Shown here: positions 44,433 through 55,806 of the stretch, in pieces
Position numbering within the stretch: the first letter of the stretch is position 1
Layout of the letters: the number at the start of each line of letters is the position of its first letter
Assembly: GCA_007922305.1 (NCBI GenBank)
Contig: ML677348.1
Span: forward strand, 14,532,616 to 14,596,615
Source of the DNA: Dermatemys mawii
Taxonomy: Eukaryota > Chordata > Testudines > Dermatemydidae
Direction: 5' to 3'
DNA: 64,000 bases
Notes under the pieces: generated by a model
Seen by the model: the letters and a program-made list of their open reading frames with translations, nothing else
Databases searched by the model: none
Told to the model about the DNA's origin: nothing
Made by a program: the position numbers and the translations under genes

Positions 44433-46170
44433 CAAAAACATGGCAATGACTTGAATCATACTTGAGCTTTTGATAAACTGGGAATTTCAGTTTCACCAGC
44501 ACAGATCTTACAGTTATCCATCATGGTATGCGTGCTTCATGTTCTAAAGCCCCATGTAATTCCCTTCTGCTATGCTAAAATTCCTTTGCATCCCAAGCAG
44601 TTTAAAATGGATTTTTAAAAAACATTTTCAAATTGCTGTATAGGGATGCTATGCACTACTGAACAGTTACTGTGTTCCAGCTAACATGTGGCTGCATTTC
44701 CATGGTGGGAAAATTAGTTGTTTTGTATAATTCTCTATCATGCAAAAATTCTATTCATCTAAGGAGAGTAGGGATTTGGATTTTGGTGGTTTTTTAGCCA
44801 GGCAAGTAACATTTTATATTTTAATTGTAATCACCCCAGTAAAATGATAGGCAAGTCTATTATTGCCCATGCTAATGCAACATTTTCATGAGAATGTAAG
44901 GCTGGTATAGTCTGCATATCAATTAATTTGTAAAGTGCTCAGATCCTTTGAACAGAAAGGTGTAATAAGAAAACCACCACATTTCCAATTTTATTCAAAT
45001 TCTTCCATCCTGTCTGTGTCAGGCCACACCAAATGAGCTAGAAACTAATTTTTTTTGTTGAACTATTACATTCCAAAAGTGTCACAACCCAAATATCAAA
45101 AGTACAAGTAATTGATAACCTTCACTGCTCATCTTTTCTCCTCAGGCATTTGGAAATGGGATCAGAAATTGTCAATGTAAGGGGGGAATTTGTGGTGATA
45201 TCTTAAATTGCTGCACTTCTGTTTTTAAATTTTTACAGAAGCCCAGAGTGCGGGTGCCTTTTCTAGCACTTCTACATAAACCTACATAGACTCTGGTCCT
45301 AATTTCACTTACACTGGCAATGGAGCTGTATCAATGGAAGCAAGATCAGAATTTGCCCCATGTATCTTTATTAATATAACTAAGCCCTGAGTTTTTACCC
45401 ACCACACTGTAACAAAGACTTATAATTATTTCTCTACAGACACAGTAAGCAGAAAAAAAAGAGAGTTTACTGTATTGCACAACTTACCACAACAACAGTA
45501 TGGCAATGTTGTCTATATTTTGAACAGGAAGAACAGAAGATTCCAACGTAAATCTGAACTATTACAAGTGATAAGTGTCCCATTTTTAACTGAAGCTCCT
45601 ACACAGTGTAACTGATGTATATTCAACTTGCACACAAGCTACATGAGAAATCGTCAACCTTGCAGAATACCATCTCCTACTATACTTACACAACTGTAAC
45701 CCAAAGGAGAGGACTAACGGGGTCCCTTCGTCTCCCCTTTGGAGCTAGGAGCTTCTGGTTGGCTACATGCCTCTGGAGCAGAGGCAAAGTTCTCTTCTAC
45801 AGAAAAGAGCCGAGGAGCTTTTTTTATTTTTCTGCCTCTGGAAAGAGGCTCAGTTGAAGCCAGCCCTCTCCTAATAAATATTGGGCCATTCACACATCTG
45901 GGTCATCCTGGCCACATGCCATCTATCCAAGGCTTGGTGTTTGTTGCCCCGACATGTATCAGTCAGGCTCTGGCCCAGTTACCCCTCTTCTTCCTTGTCC
46001 CACCCATCACTACCGGTTTGGATCTCAGACTATGTCGATTTCACCGCTACTCCCCTTGCCGAGGCAGGACAGGCAGTTTTAGTTTCCCCATCCTCTACAT
46101 CTGAGCTGCAGCCACTGCATACAAGCTACTTCTCTCAAGACTACGCTTGATTGTTTCACTGTTAGATTGC
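44433..46170. other. No gene recognised
   Basis: Open frames of 80-121 codons at 45615-46104 overlap in three frames and lie in a locally C-rich stretch; none shows a domain. The segment may be the body of the L2 copy whose 3' end follows. Confidence 0.35.
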
Positions 46171-46310
46171 CCATTTCCCCTTCCCCCATTTGTTTTCTGC
46201 ATCCATGATTGGGCTTTTGTTTTACAATCTTAGCATGCGTTTTTGGAGGCAGGGACTGTATTACATGTGTGAAGCACATAGTACAATAGAGTATCCTACC
46301 CTCTATATTC
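46171..46310 (+). mobile_element. Possible L2 3' end
   Basis: After a pyrimidine-rich stretch, TTTTTGGAGGCAGGGACTGT and AAGCACATAGTACAATAGAG resemble the L2 '..ggggcagggactgt .. agcacctagcacaatgg' end. Weak, since the 'tttgtacagc' motif is lost. Confidence 0.4.
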
Positions 46311-46626
46311 AGGTTTATACAATTTTATATTCCTAGGCTAGTTCTAATAGGGACTGAATTAGCAAAAAATGACACTGCATATTCCAATCAGAGTTCCAGC
46401 CCATCACATCAGGGTGGTTCAGCAGAAGACTCCTGAGTTACTAGGCACAAGTATTAGCTCCTCATAAATATTAAACACCCATAACTAGGAGTGCCTCTTC
46501 ATTAATGTTGCTTGAAACACTTGACAAACAAGCATTGTCAATCCTACAATAAATCATACTTTAATTTTCAGATCTAATTGATCATGGCAGCAAGGCTTGC
46601 ATGTATCTCTCTTTGCCACCTCTACC

Positions 46627-47004
46627 CAGGGGTGAAAGTAAAACTAAAAACTTTCCAGTATGGGACCGGCTGTGCCCCACACCCCAGAAGGGGTGGGGCT
46701 GAAGTCAGCATCCCACAGCCAACCCTTCTAAGCTATCTGGCCAGAGCTCCAGGCCCTTCTAAATTGCTGGAGCCAGGGCAACTGCTTCTTCCTCCTTCCC
46801 CCTCCCCCACTGGCAGCCTGGATGAGGGACAAAAGGGGAAGGGAGGTTAAAGCGCTGCCGTACTGCCCCTTTTGTGCTCCGCCGTTGGCGGCCCTGCCAC
46901 TAGGGACCCAGCAGGGTCACTGATGAAGGGTGCAAAAATGGCAGTGCTTTAAAGTAAGGCAGTAGGGGCCAGTACTGGCCCCTAGCACCTTATTTTCACC
47001 ACTG
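46627..47004. mobile_element. hAT-type MITE, family B copy 2
   Basis: 378 bp, ends CAGGGGTGAAAGTAAA and CTTATTTTCACCACTG, flanked by CCTCTACC (46619-46626) and CCTCTATC (47005-47012), 7 of 8 matching. The same family as the nested copy at 21265-21525. The interior is GC-rich, with GGGCCAGTACTGGCCCC near the right end, a perfect 16-base palindrome within GGGGCCAGTACTGGCCCC. Confidence 0.9.
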
Positions 47005-47295
47005 CCTCTATCCTCAAACCTCATAGCAGAAGAGACACACTGGCTATATTCCACTCATAAAAATGGCCGCACATTTGACCATACTTCAGAATCTAGCCAA
47101 GGCTTGGCACGCTACAAATTTCCAAGTTTAAAGTAAAAAGACTGGGTTTTTAAAAAACTACACAGCTTGTATGCCATCGTTTTTTAAAAAATTGAAAACT
47201 GTGCTCTGAATTCCTGTAATGTTTTAATTTGGATTACAGTTTTCCTTATGAACTTTCACACAGACACACACCCCTGATCAGGAAGTTTCTCCTAT

Positions 47296-47584
47296 TTCAA
47301 ATAGCCAGTGGACTTGTATTCAGGAGATGTGCGTTCAATCCCCTGCACAACCACAAGGCCACGTGATCTTGGGCAACTCACTTATGGTCAAAGGGGCAAT
47401 TTCAATTAGACTACTTATGAGCGAACTTGAACACAAGTTTTTCAATGACTGAGGCCTTAATGTCTTTATGAATCAATTCCTCATATCTAAAATGGGAATT
47501 GTACTTACTTCCTGAGTAGTGCTGGGAAAATAAATACATGAGTGTCTATGAAGTGCTCTGATACTATGGTATCATGCAAGTACC
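47296..47584 (+). mobile_element. MIR-type SINE
   Basis: TCAGGAGATGTGCGTTCAAT has a B-box-like GTTCAATCC at 47333-47341. It is followed by TGATCTTGGGCAACTCACTT, TTCCTCATATCTAAAATGGG, TTCCTGAGTAGTGCTGGGAA and AAATACATGAGTG, the MIR core and tail in correct order, ending with GCTCTGATACTATGGTATCA typical of the reptile form. One of the clearest ancient repeats here. Not a tRNA gene. Confidence 0.85.
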
Positions 47585-49535
47585 TTGACAAATAGATCCT
47601 CACTGATACTCCACCTCCTAGGTACTTTGGGGGGAAAAAAAAAATCACCCCCCCAGTGTTGCAGCATTTGCCATTGCTACTTAAACTGCATACCAGAACA
47701 TGAAAAAAATGCAGTTACTGTACACTGCTGTGCAGGACCAGCAGTGAATTCAAAATTGGCCACTGCAATACACAAAGTATGAGACAGTCTCCAATTCTCT
47801 AAGTGGATGTGTAGTACTAGTTTCTCTTTTATAACAATGCAGACAAAGACCTGTACTCTTCATACACAGAGACATATAATTTCTTTTCTTCAAAAAGTAG
47901 TAAGCTACATTTTGTAAACATTTAAAGCTCTGTCAAGGTTTCAAATTTGAGCTGGCAGTATCACACACATATCTGAACAGCTTTACAGCATCTGACCTGT
48001 CCTCTACATTCTTGAATGATGTACATAAAAATCAATGTCCAGCATGATAGTATTACAGAAATATACAAATAACATGGATGAGAGGGAAATCCAGCTCATA
48101 CTGATGTTTGATTTTGTTTTGCATTTAAAATACCTTACTAGAATCTAATTTGTGTGCATGGTATAAAAGCACAAAGCAAAATAAATTTATATTCAAAAAG
48201 GAGGAAGTAATATACATCCCTTGATGATGATAGTGCAGGTACCTCTACACAGTGATTGCAGTCAATGTAGCTCTGCATTAAAAGCTTCTGACCTAGAAGA
48301 ATGGTAAGTAATGGGATGAGCAGATGGACCAGCCTTCTGGCAGCTGATACCCAGAGGAGTCCAAATTAGAGAGCACCACCATTCCTGTCTGCATTGTTCC
48401 ATGACAGCTGTTCCTGTCCACTGTACACTAAGAGCCTTCACTTGAAGTAGGAACATTTTTCACCATCACATTTTAATGCAAAAGTGTCAACAAAATAAAA
48501 GTTGCAAAAGTCTTCAGTTGGCTTTTGTAAACTCTGCCATAAATCTGAGCCATTGTTGCTGCCTTTATCTAACCTGTTTTTCTATTAACTAGTTCCCCAT
48601 CTGTATCTGCTTGGTACCTTACATCTTTGCCTACAAAATGCTGGAACTTAACACTGGCAGAGAACACCATTACACTTATTATTGTGCTACCATAAACAAT
48701 TTGAATTTGGATAAGATGCAGACATTGTCCGCATCACTGACCATCATTTACTCACCACCTCCGCCCCAGTTTCATCCCAGCCTGTTCCTACAAGCTACTC
48801 AATTCAACACAAAGCAAGAAAACCCCAGAAAAAGACCAAATAAAATTTAATGAACAAAAGAAAAAACTATTCCCATTTCCTTCCAACTCCCAACATACAG
48901 ATGCTATCCCCACCACAGAAATATAAACATCGTTCCATAATATTATCTGAAAGGCAAAAAGGAAAATAAAGAAACCTTCTACACATCTCCATACAAGAAG
49001 GGTTCCTGGAGGAACTATATAGACAGATGCTACCCAGCATGTTGTTGGAATCCCCCTGGTTCCCATTCCTCAGCTGACAATATCCAAGGTTATATTAGCA
49101 TTCAAGGATTTTCTCTCACATACACAATCCCCAGCCTGGCACTCAGCTAAACATATATTGTATCAAATCTTCAGCCTGTAAGTGACACCAGGAAGCATCC
49201 CCAAAATTCCAGTTGTTTTGGTCCAACTGCCAACTCATTCAGGTAAAGAGTTACTTTTCTGGTGCAGAATTTCAAAGGAGGTATCAAGAAAACAGCTACA
49301 GAGTGGAGCACTTCAGTTTTCAGGAAGCATAAAGGACAAACAGCACAAACAAGCTTCACTTTTTAGAAACTGAGAAGCTAATTAAGCAGGAATATCAATC
49401 CCAAGAAATCTAGGGATCTCATAGTACAAAAGCCACAGGAAAGAAGGGTTTATCCCCCCCAATTCCATCCCCACCCCAGATATTTCTCTTTTCTTAAAAA
49501 TAATAATAAATAAACAAACAACAACAATGCCCAAT
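47585..49535. other. No gene seen
   Basis: About 1.95 kb of AT-rich, unique-looking sequence with no recognised exon. Open frames (for example 48788-49066 minus) are featureless. Confidence 0.4.
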
Positions 49536-50140
49536 TAGGGCTGTCGATTAATCACAGTTAATTCACGCAATTAACTCAAAAAAAATTAATTGTGATCATT
49601 CGCAGTTTCAATCACACTATTAAACAATATTTTGGATTTTTTTTACATTTCCAAATATATTGATTTCAATCACAACACATAATACAAAGTGTACAGTGAT
49701 CACTTTATATTAATTTGTATTACAAAATATTTGCACTGTAAAAATTATAAATAGTATTTTTCAATTCACCTCATACAAATACTATAGTGCAATCTCTATC
49801 ACAGCAGTTCTCAAACTGGGAGTCGCAACCCCCGTTGGGGTCGCAGGGTGAATCCAGGGGGGTCACAAGCTCCCGCTGCATTCAGCAGCATTTTGGTGGC
49901 CACTCTGAATGTGGGAGGGTGTCCACGGAAAAGCTGCCAAGCGGAACTCTTCCGCTTTCAGCAACAGTTCAGTGGACACAGAGAGACACACCGAGTCTGC
50001 CAAATTGCCGCCAAAATCGGAAGAGTTCCATTTGGTGGCATTTTGGCAGACATACCCCCAAGGCGTCAGCAGTTGCGGCAGAGCGAAAAGGGGTCTCGAG
50101 CTTAATAAGTTTGAGAACCCCTGCTCTGTCGTGAAAGTTG
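49536..50140 (-). mobile_element. hAT transposon end (same family as 9725-10529), with a nested MITE
   Basis: Begins TAGGGCTGTCGATTAATCAC, the inverted-repeat end that forms the right terminus of the copy at 10529, so this copy is reversed. It goes on with AATACAAAGTGTACAGTGAT, TATTTGCACTGTAAAAATTA and CACCTCATACAAATACT to 49801, is interrupted by a MITE, and resumes at 50124 with CTCTGTCGTGAAAGTTG, matching the other copy's reverse complement (CTCTATCCTGAAAGTGCAAC). It then stops at about 50140; the transposase part is missing. Confidence 0.85.
49802..50123. mobile_element. hAT-type MITE nested in a hAT transposon
   Basis: 322 bp, ends CAGCAGTTCTCAAACTGGGA and TAAGTTTGAGAACCCCTG, flanked by CTCTATCA (49794-49801) and CTCTGTCG (50124-50131), 6 of 8 matching. 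The flanks join into one unbroken stretch of the host hAT element, proving that this is the later insertion. The interior is GC-rich (CCCGTTGGGGTCGCAGGGTG). Open frames of 85-153 codons run over it on both strands but have no domain. The terminal motif is similar to that of the MITE at 63439-63653. Confidence 0.92.
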
Positions 50141-50395
50141 GAGCAGCAGGGACATGTCGCCACTTGTGGGAAGTCACCCAAGATGAGTGCTGCCTGGATC
50201 CAGCACCCCACACTCCTTCCTGCTGCTCCAAGTCCTCTCTGGCACCCACATTCCCTCCCAGAGGTTGCATCCCACATCTCCTCCCATGTTCCAAACCCAT
50301 GGTGACCGTTCCTCCTCCTAGAAGCAGCAGGGACTACACAGCTTCCAGGGAGCCCTGTGAAGACAGGTAGGAGGGAGCCTGTTGGCCCCGTGCCA
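50141..50395. repeat. GC-rich repeat-like stretch
   Basis: CAGCAGGGACATGTCGCCAC, GGAAGTCACCCAAGATGAGT, CCAGCACCCCACACTCCTTC resemble a dispersed GC-rich turtle repeat with C-rich tandem phrases. Ends and class are unclear. It replaces the missing part of the hAT element at 49.5 kb. Confidence 0.35.
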
Positions 50396-50734
50396 ACCTG
50401 GCTATAAACTGGACTTCAAAGGAAGATCAGAAATGCTGGTTTAAGAGATTTCCAGTTCTTAAAGTGCCAGATATCGCAGCTTTTTCTGCATACAATGTGG
50501 AGTTGAAATAAAAGTATTGTATTAGGTCAATTGTACCTTGACTAGATAACATGTGTATTCAGGAGGATAAACTAATTACCAGAGAGACAGTTTTCTTCAA
50601 GATACTAAATGCATTCCTTGCATGGAAACAGGAGGACAGACTGTAAACAGTTTAAATAGCAATAAATCTAATAAAAAGCACCTATGTACATGCAATAATC
50701 ACTAATCAATAACTGAACTCACTGAGAAAAGATG

Positions 50735-51040
50735 GTTCCAGCTAGAGATGGTAAAAAAAAAAAAAAAAAAAAAATTCAAGTAAACACACATTTTGGTCAA
50801 AAACGCTTTTTTAAAAATAAAAGTTTTACAATTTTTTGAATTGAAAACAAAAATGTAGCCATTTAACATCCTCTCCACCCCATACTTTTCAATGGCAAAT
50901 TCAATTAAGGGAGAAAGATACACACAAAAATAAGTATGCTCAGTAAAAATGTTTGTGAAAATTTTTCAAACAAAAATGTAGTTCCTTTTCAAATCCTGTA
51001 AGACAGACTTGACTGAAATTTTTCACAATTCTCCCTCACC
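50735..51040. repeat. AT-rich 'agctggtcaaaa' repeat, copy 2 (with A run)
   Basis: From CAGCTAGAGATGG through an A run of more than 20 bases (about 50753-50774), then TTTTGGTCAAAAACGC, TTTTTTGAATTGAAAAC and GTGAAAATTTTTCAAAC. Its AT-rich complementary motifs are like the copy at 18.9 kb. Low confidence on limits. Confidence 0.4.
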
Positions 51041-52009
51041 CACCATTGTTTAATCAACTTTAATAAATATCCACAGCTAAAACATTCTAAATACATTAAA
51101 GAAATTTGGTTTCACAAGTAATTTTTTTTTTTTTTTTGGAACAAAACAGTCATCTATCTGGAGATCAACAAAAATCAAGCTTCCCTTTGTGTGTTGGGGG
51201 AAATCTATTAAATGGTTACAGTATTTCAACAAACTGTTTAGTTCTTGAAACTTTGGATCAGAAAATCTTTCCTCTGAAAGCAATCAGTGACACATAGCAC
51301 CTTTGTTTAGCATAGCAAAGCTTTGTTTCTGATGCATTATGTGGAATCTAAATTGCCTTGGAATTCTAATAGATTGTGGTAATAGACTGTGATGATCAAG
51401 CGGGATAAAGACTGACTAATGAAAGCAACTGTTCAAGTGAAAACTTGACAGCGATGCCTAAGGTTACATATGGTTTGAAGTATACCATGCAGTTCTTGCT
51501 ATCAGTAAGTTCTTTGGCCAGGGGCGCTCTCTCGTGTTTTCTTGAATAAGCAAAAATAATGATTCTAATGGGCTGCAAACTCCCAAAGATTTAAACACCA
51601 TTAAGTACACTTCAGTTGAATAATTTCACACAAGAGAACTTTGTAAAATCGTAAAACAAATTTTGTCCTTGCTCATCACTAAGCGCCACGTAGCCAGAGC
51701 CATCTTCATATGTAAGCTTTTCCTGCCATTTCCCTGCCCTCAAAAAAGTCGCTTCACTTTTTAAAGAATGTTATTTTCTACTACACTAGATTTAACTTTA
51801 TCAGTTCTCACTTCAACCACTTGAAATAAAAAAAAAAATAAAAGAGTTGGAAAGTCACATAACACACAGACTGTTGTAATGGTGGTAATCTGTTTTGGTC
51901 ATGTAGCCAATATCTCTATATGCACATCCCCAAGTTACCGGTTGAAAACTTTAACAGAGCTTTCAAATGTTAAAGGCATGTTTCCTCTTCCTCAGCTATG
52001 GACTATGCA
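51041..52009. other. No gene seen
   Basis: AT-rich, with a T run at 51122-51138 and an A run near 51830. Nothing else recognised. Confidence 0.4.
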
Positions 52010-52206
52010 TGCAAGAGGGTTGTGGTGGGGAGCCTGCCCCACCCCTATGAGAGAGATAGGGCTAAAGCAGGCCAGAGCTGCTGCGCAGGCAGGCAGCCAA
52101 TCAAAGAGGGCCTGCTGGGAGCCAATCAGGGCTTAGAAATAGCCAGCCAATCAGGGCTAGGCTCAGCCCTAAATAAAGGCTGCCCAGAGAGGGAGCAGTC
52201 CTAGGG
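52010..52206 (+). mobile_element. LTR fragment with promoter
   Basis: Contains GAGAGAGATAGGGCTAAAGC, three CCAAT boxes (52097-52101, 52122-52126, 52147-52151) each within GCCAATCA, a TATA-like AAATAAAG at 52171-52178, then GGCTGCCCAGAGAGGGAGCA. The order of three CCAAT boxes, TATA and GGCTGCCC matches the solo LTR at 40351-41162 read on its own strand. I recall it as a turtle LTR. The full limits and any target duplication are not visible. Confidence 0.6.
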
Positions 52207-52289
52207 CCATCCCAATGTTCTTATCCCTTAAGCAGCAAAAACTAAATACGGTTTAAATCAAACTTAGTTTATGGTAATTTTTCCACTTT

Positions 52290-53295
52290 CACTGTAACCT
52301 CCTCTCTGGCCTCACTGACTCTCACCTTCCAGTCTGCCCAAGATGCAGCTGCTAAAAAGTCATCTCTCCATTGTCCTATATCTATCATTCCAGCCATATC
52401 ATCCCCTTCCTCACCTCAAACTCCTCTGACTGCCTGTGTTACATCAAATTCAAACTTTCCCTCTTTACTAATGAAATTTTACATAATGTTGCCCCGAATT
52501 CCATCAATTTTCATTTCTTCTACCTCACTCTTCCTAATATTTTCATTTCATTCCCCCTTTATTTCATTTTCCCCACTCAATTTCTTGCCTTCTATCATGC
52601 TGCTCCACACAGCTGAAATAAGGAAGTTGTCCATATTCACTTTATGTGCTCTCCCTCTTTTGGAAAAAACACACACACACACACCTCTCCATGCAGTCCT
52701 TTCTTCTCCTTACTTCCCATCATGAATCTCTTCACCCTGCTCCTGTGAACTGTTGTCCTGCAACTTGTCTTTTCTTTCTTTTCACTTCTTTAGACTGAAA
52801 AATCTTCAGTAAAAGGAAAAAGACTTAAACTGAGGTGCTGTGTAAGTTTATAGCCTCTCTACAGATCCTTTGTATTAAATATTTATGCTGTTTACTTTTT
52901 GCATTTCTTAACTTGGAACATCAGAGTAAATTTGTTTCACCTTTTTCACACAGTGAATCGAACTGATTTCAGTTTGAGTTTCTCTTATTACACAATCATA
53001 CAATGCTTTAAGAATTTTTGTATTATACTTTTTCAAAAAACAAAGTTTCATTTGTTCTTATATTTTTGAATAAATATTTGTTTGTAGAAAAGATAGAGGT
53101 GAGTCTACTTAAACCACTGCCTACCATGCTGACCATTATCTTGTTGTTTCTTTTTACTTCCCCCTCTGTCATTTCTTGTCTCTACTTAGATTGTAAGCTC
53201 CTTGAAACAGGGACCATCCTTTTTTCCCCGCTTTGTACAGCTCATAGTAAAAGCAGATTGTGGTCCCTAACGAGAGCACCTACAGGCCACAGTAA
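52290..53295 (+). mobile_element. L2-type LINE 3' portion
   Basis: A long pyrimidine-rich strand (CTCCATTGTCCTATATCTAT, CTTCCTCACCTCAAACTCCT, TTTCATTCCCCCTTTATTTC) corresponds to the end of L2 ORF2 and its 3' region. At 53188-53242 it ends with TAGATTGTAAGCTCCTTGAA, ACAGGGACCATCC and GCTTTGTACAGCTCATAG, the diagnostic L2 end. A short AC microsatellite (52668-52684) interrupts it. Open frames over it are due to lack of purines. Confidence 0.65.
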
Positions 53296-53939
53296 CACAA
53301 ATTATAATTTAAGAAAATTCTGGAACCAGTGCAAGTCTTAATGCTCACTGAGTATTTTATAGCAGGTAGAGCTACTAGTTAAGGTTGCCACACACTTTCT
53401 ATCATAAAACTCTCTTTTGAGTTACTTATAAACTAAGTCAATCTTTAACAGTTTGAACTGAAATTTTCCATTCCAGGCATTTTAATTTCTAAATGAAAAA
53501 TTTCAGTGAAAACAGTCCAGAAATTTCTGTGAATGCTTTCCTCATTTTTTAAAAAAAAATTCTTAAACTCTTTTGTTGAGAGGCTCTAATACCTTCCTGC
53601 TTTGGAGCAGACACATGAAATTAGAGTCACCCTGGTATCAGGGATGTGCCTCTTGCTGTCCCCATGAAACCCACCTGAATCAGGCCAAATGATAAACCTC
53701 TAAGGAAGCCGCAGTTTGCACATTCTCAGAGGTTTTTAAGCAGCTGGCATCTAAATTTTCTGAATATTTCATCTGTACTGAATACGTTCCATACTCACAC
53801 AGGTCCTTTGTGCCAGTCATACTGTATATGTGCCATCCCCATGAAAGCTGGCTGGGATATGGACTTTCTGTTCCACAGGCAACTGATGTTTCAAAACCCA
53901 TTTTGGTCTGAACAGGAAAGAAAATAGTCAAAATGTTCC
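53296..53939. other. No gene seen
   Basis: Unremarkable. The minus-strand 111-codon frame at 53680-54015 probably belongs to the following repeat family. Confidence 0.35.
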
Positions 53940-54160
53940 TCCGAACAGAAACAGAAATTTTGAAAAAAAAACCCAACCCAAATATTTCAATATCATCAAA
54001 ACATATCAATATCAAAACACTGACTTTTCCATTTAGATAATGTCAAAGTGTTTAGGTTTTTCCTGTCAAAAATCTACCCATTCCCACAAATGTTTCAGCT
54101 TAGACAAAACTGCATTTTCTGACAGCAAACTGTTCCATCAAAAAGTTTTCAGCCAGCTCT
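53940..54160. repeat. AT-rich 'agctggtcaaaa' repeat, copy 3
   Basis: Ends AAAGTTTTCAGCCAGCTCTA, the reverse complement of the AGAGCTGGCTGAAAAC start of the family. Interior TTTCAGCTTAGACAAAACTG and CATTTTCTGACAGCAAAC fit. The left part could extend to about 53460. Confidence 0.5.
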
Positions 54161-54479
54161 ACTTTTTAGGGAGTGAATGAACAAACATGCTCCATTCTGG
54201 GAATGCAGGGACCAAGCAAGATTTTTATTGCAGTTGGTCTTCCCAGCTCCTGGGGACTTGCTTTCAGGCACCAGAAGCAAGAACAGGGAATGCTGCCTTT
54301 TCTGTACTCTCAGCACCCCTGGTACTGGCAACCAAGCTTTACCTGGGGCACTGAAAGAAGAAGCTACCTAACTTAGATAGAAAGAGATGAAGAGTGGGGC
54401 CAGGATATTGACAGGCACTGCAGCCAGGATGGGGTAGAGAGGGCCAGGGCAGGAGAGTCTATAACCAGTATAACACTCT

Positions 54480-54560
54480 TCCACCCACCCCGGAATCTAG
54501 AATCGAACCCAAAACTCCAGAGTCTCAGTATTCCTCTGCTGCCCAGCAAATAGCTGTGAA
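54480..54560 (-). mobile_element. tRNA-derived SINE head relic
   Basis: On the minus strand, ACTCTGGAGTTTTGGGTTCG followed by ATTCTAGATTCC gives a B-box-like GGGTTCGATTC. This is the tRNA-like head of a MIR-like SINE; the rest is lost. Confidence 0.5.
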
Positions 54561-55570
54561 AAACATTAGCAAAGCATATTTGAGTCCCAGTGTCATGCTG
54601 CTACTGTAGTCAGCAGATGCACTGGAGCTGGATTCTGCTCATTATGTGTTTTTTAAAGAAGGAGGGGGAGGGGAGAAGAGAAGGGCTCTGCATGGGCTCC
54701 AGGACTCTAGAAATTGTTCCCCATTGAGGTCAGAAATAGCCCCCAAACATGGTGAGCTTCCAAACACACTGCAGAAGAGATCTGTTCGACGGGGGAGGGG
54801 AAGGTTGGAGCAGGCTGAGGGAATGCTTCCAGGACAACAAAGAGGCGGAAAGGAGTGTTTTTGTGGACAGCAGGCTGGCAGAGCTCTTGTCTTAATGATT
54901 ATTTTAAATGTTGCTGGGATTTTGTCAGAGTACTAATTACATGTAAGGCCCTGTGTAAATGGAAGGGATTTTTTTCTAAATTCATGGCAGTGTCTTGGCT
55001 ATTTTAATTTCATTGGATATGCACAGCTGCAGGGTCTCCCACGCAAATACTGTGCTTGCTCCAACAGCAGTGAGGCAGGCATCCCAGCTTCCACCTCTCG
55101 GCGTGAGGCCACAGCTTCTCCTGGAGGGGTTAGCGGGCTAGTCCCATATCAGGGTGGAGGGGCAACAGGGGGCCAGAAGTGACACGCCTGTCTCACCACA
55201 TGGCACTAACTGGCTATCCCAGCCCAGGGGGGAAAAATCAGGGCCATAATCACTCTGCACTCCACTCCAGCCCAGGCCACCGCTTTGGCTTCCTGTCTGG
55301 CCAGCCAGCAGGGAAAGGTAAGGTAGCTGACAACACATGGTCATTAGGAGCCCCAGCCTGGCCTGCCACACAATGGACCTCACTAAGCCAAGAGAAGACA
55401 GTGGAGCCCCAGCTGGCAAGGAGCTGAGATTGGTGTGGAGCACTTGGCACACAAGCAGATGTGTAAGAGGGCCCTGACTCAGTGGGCAGAATAGGTTGTG
55501 AGAGGGGGGCCTTGGCACTGCCCCTATCTCCCTGCAGGGCAGGGCCCCCTCTCACACCTGCACATGCTCT
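54561..55570. other. No gene recognised
   Basis: Locally GC-rich after 55.0 kb. Minus-strand frames of 126 and 166 codons (55138-55518, 55250-55750) overlap each other and the MITE at 55.6 kb, and show no domain. I take them as chance frames in GC-rich DNA. Confidence 0.4.
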
Positions 55571-55578
55571 ACATAGCA

Positions 55579-55798
55579 CAGGGATCGGCAGCCTTGGCAC
55601 ACGGGACTGTCCCAGTCTAATGGGGGCTGCGGGAAGCAGCGGCCAGCATTGTACCGCTTCACGCAGCCCCCATTGGACCGGAACAGCAAACCAGGGCCAG
55701 TGGGAGCCGCGATTGGCGAACTGCCACATAAACAAATCGGCGGGGCCCACTAAGGGTCCTTACCCTGCAGTCACACGTGCCAAGGTTGCCGATCCCTG
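55579..55798. mobile_element. Palindromic hAT MITE
   Basis: 220 bp, ends CAGGGATCGGCAGCCTTGGC and CCAAGGTTGCCGATCCCTG (nearly perfect inverted repeats), flanked by ACATAGCA (55571-55578) and ACACAGCA (55799-55806), 7 of 8 matching. The inner arms AATGGGGGCTGCG (55619-55631) and CGCAGCCCCCATT (55662-55674) pair perfectly, so the left half can fold. CpG-rich. Same terminal type (ATCGGCAACCTTTGGCAC) as family A, but the interior is different. Confidence 0.93.
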
Positions 55799-55806
55799 AC
55801 ACAGCA

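Noticed and set aside
47296..47584. Possible tRNA gene (B box GTTCAATCC)
   Set aside because: The following core and tail are those of a MIR SINE and no cloverleaf can be drawn.
49863..50370. Overlapping open frames of 85-153 codons on both strands
   Set aside because: They run through a MITE whose ends and target duplication are defined, so they are transposon by-products.
55250..55750. 166-codon minus-strand open frame, the longest of the window
   Set aside because: Half of it lies over the MITE at 55579-55798, and the remainder is GC-rich with rival frames on the plus strand.
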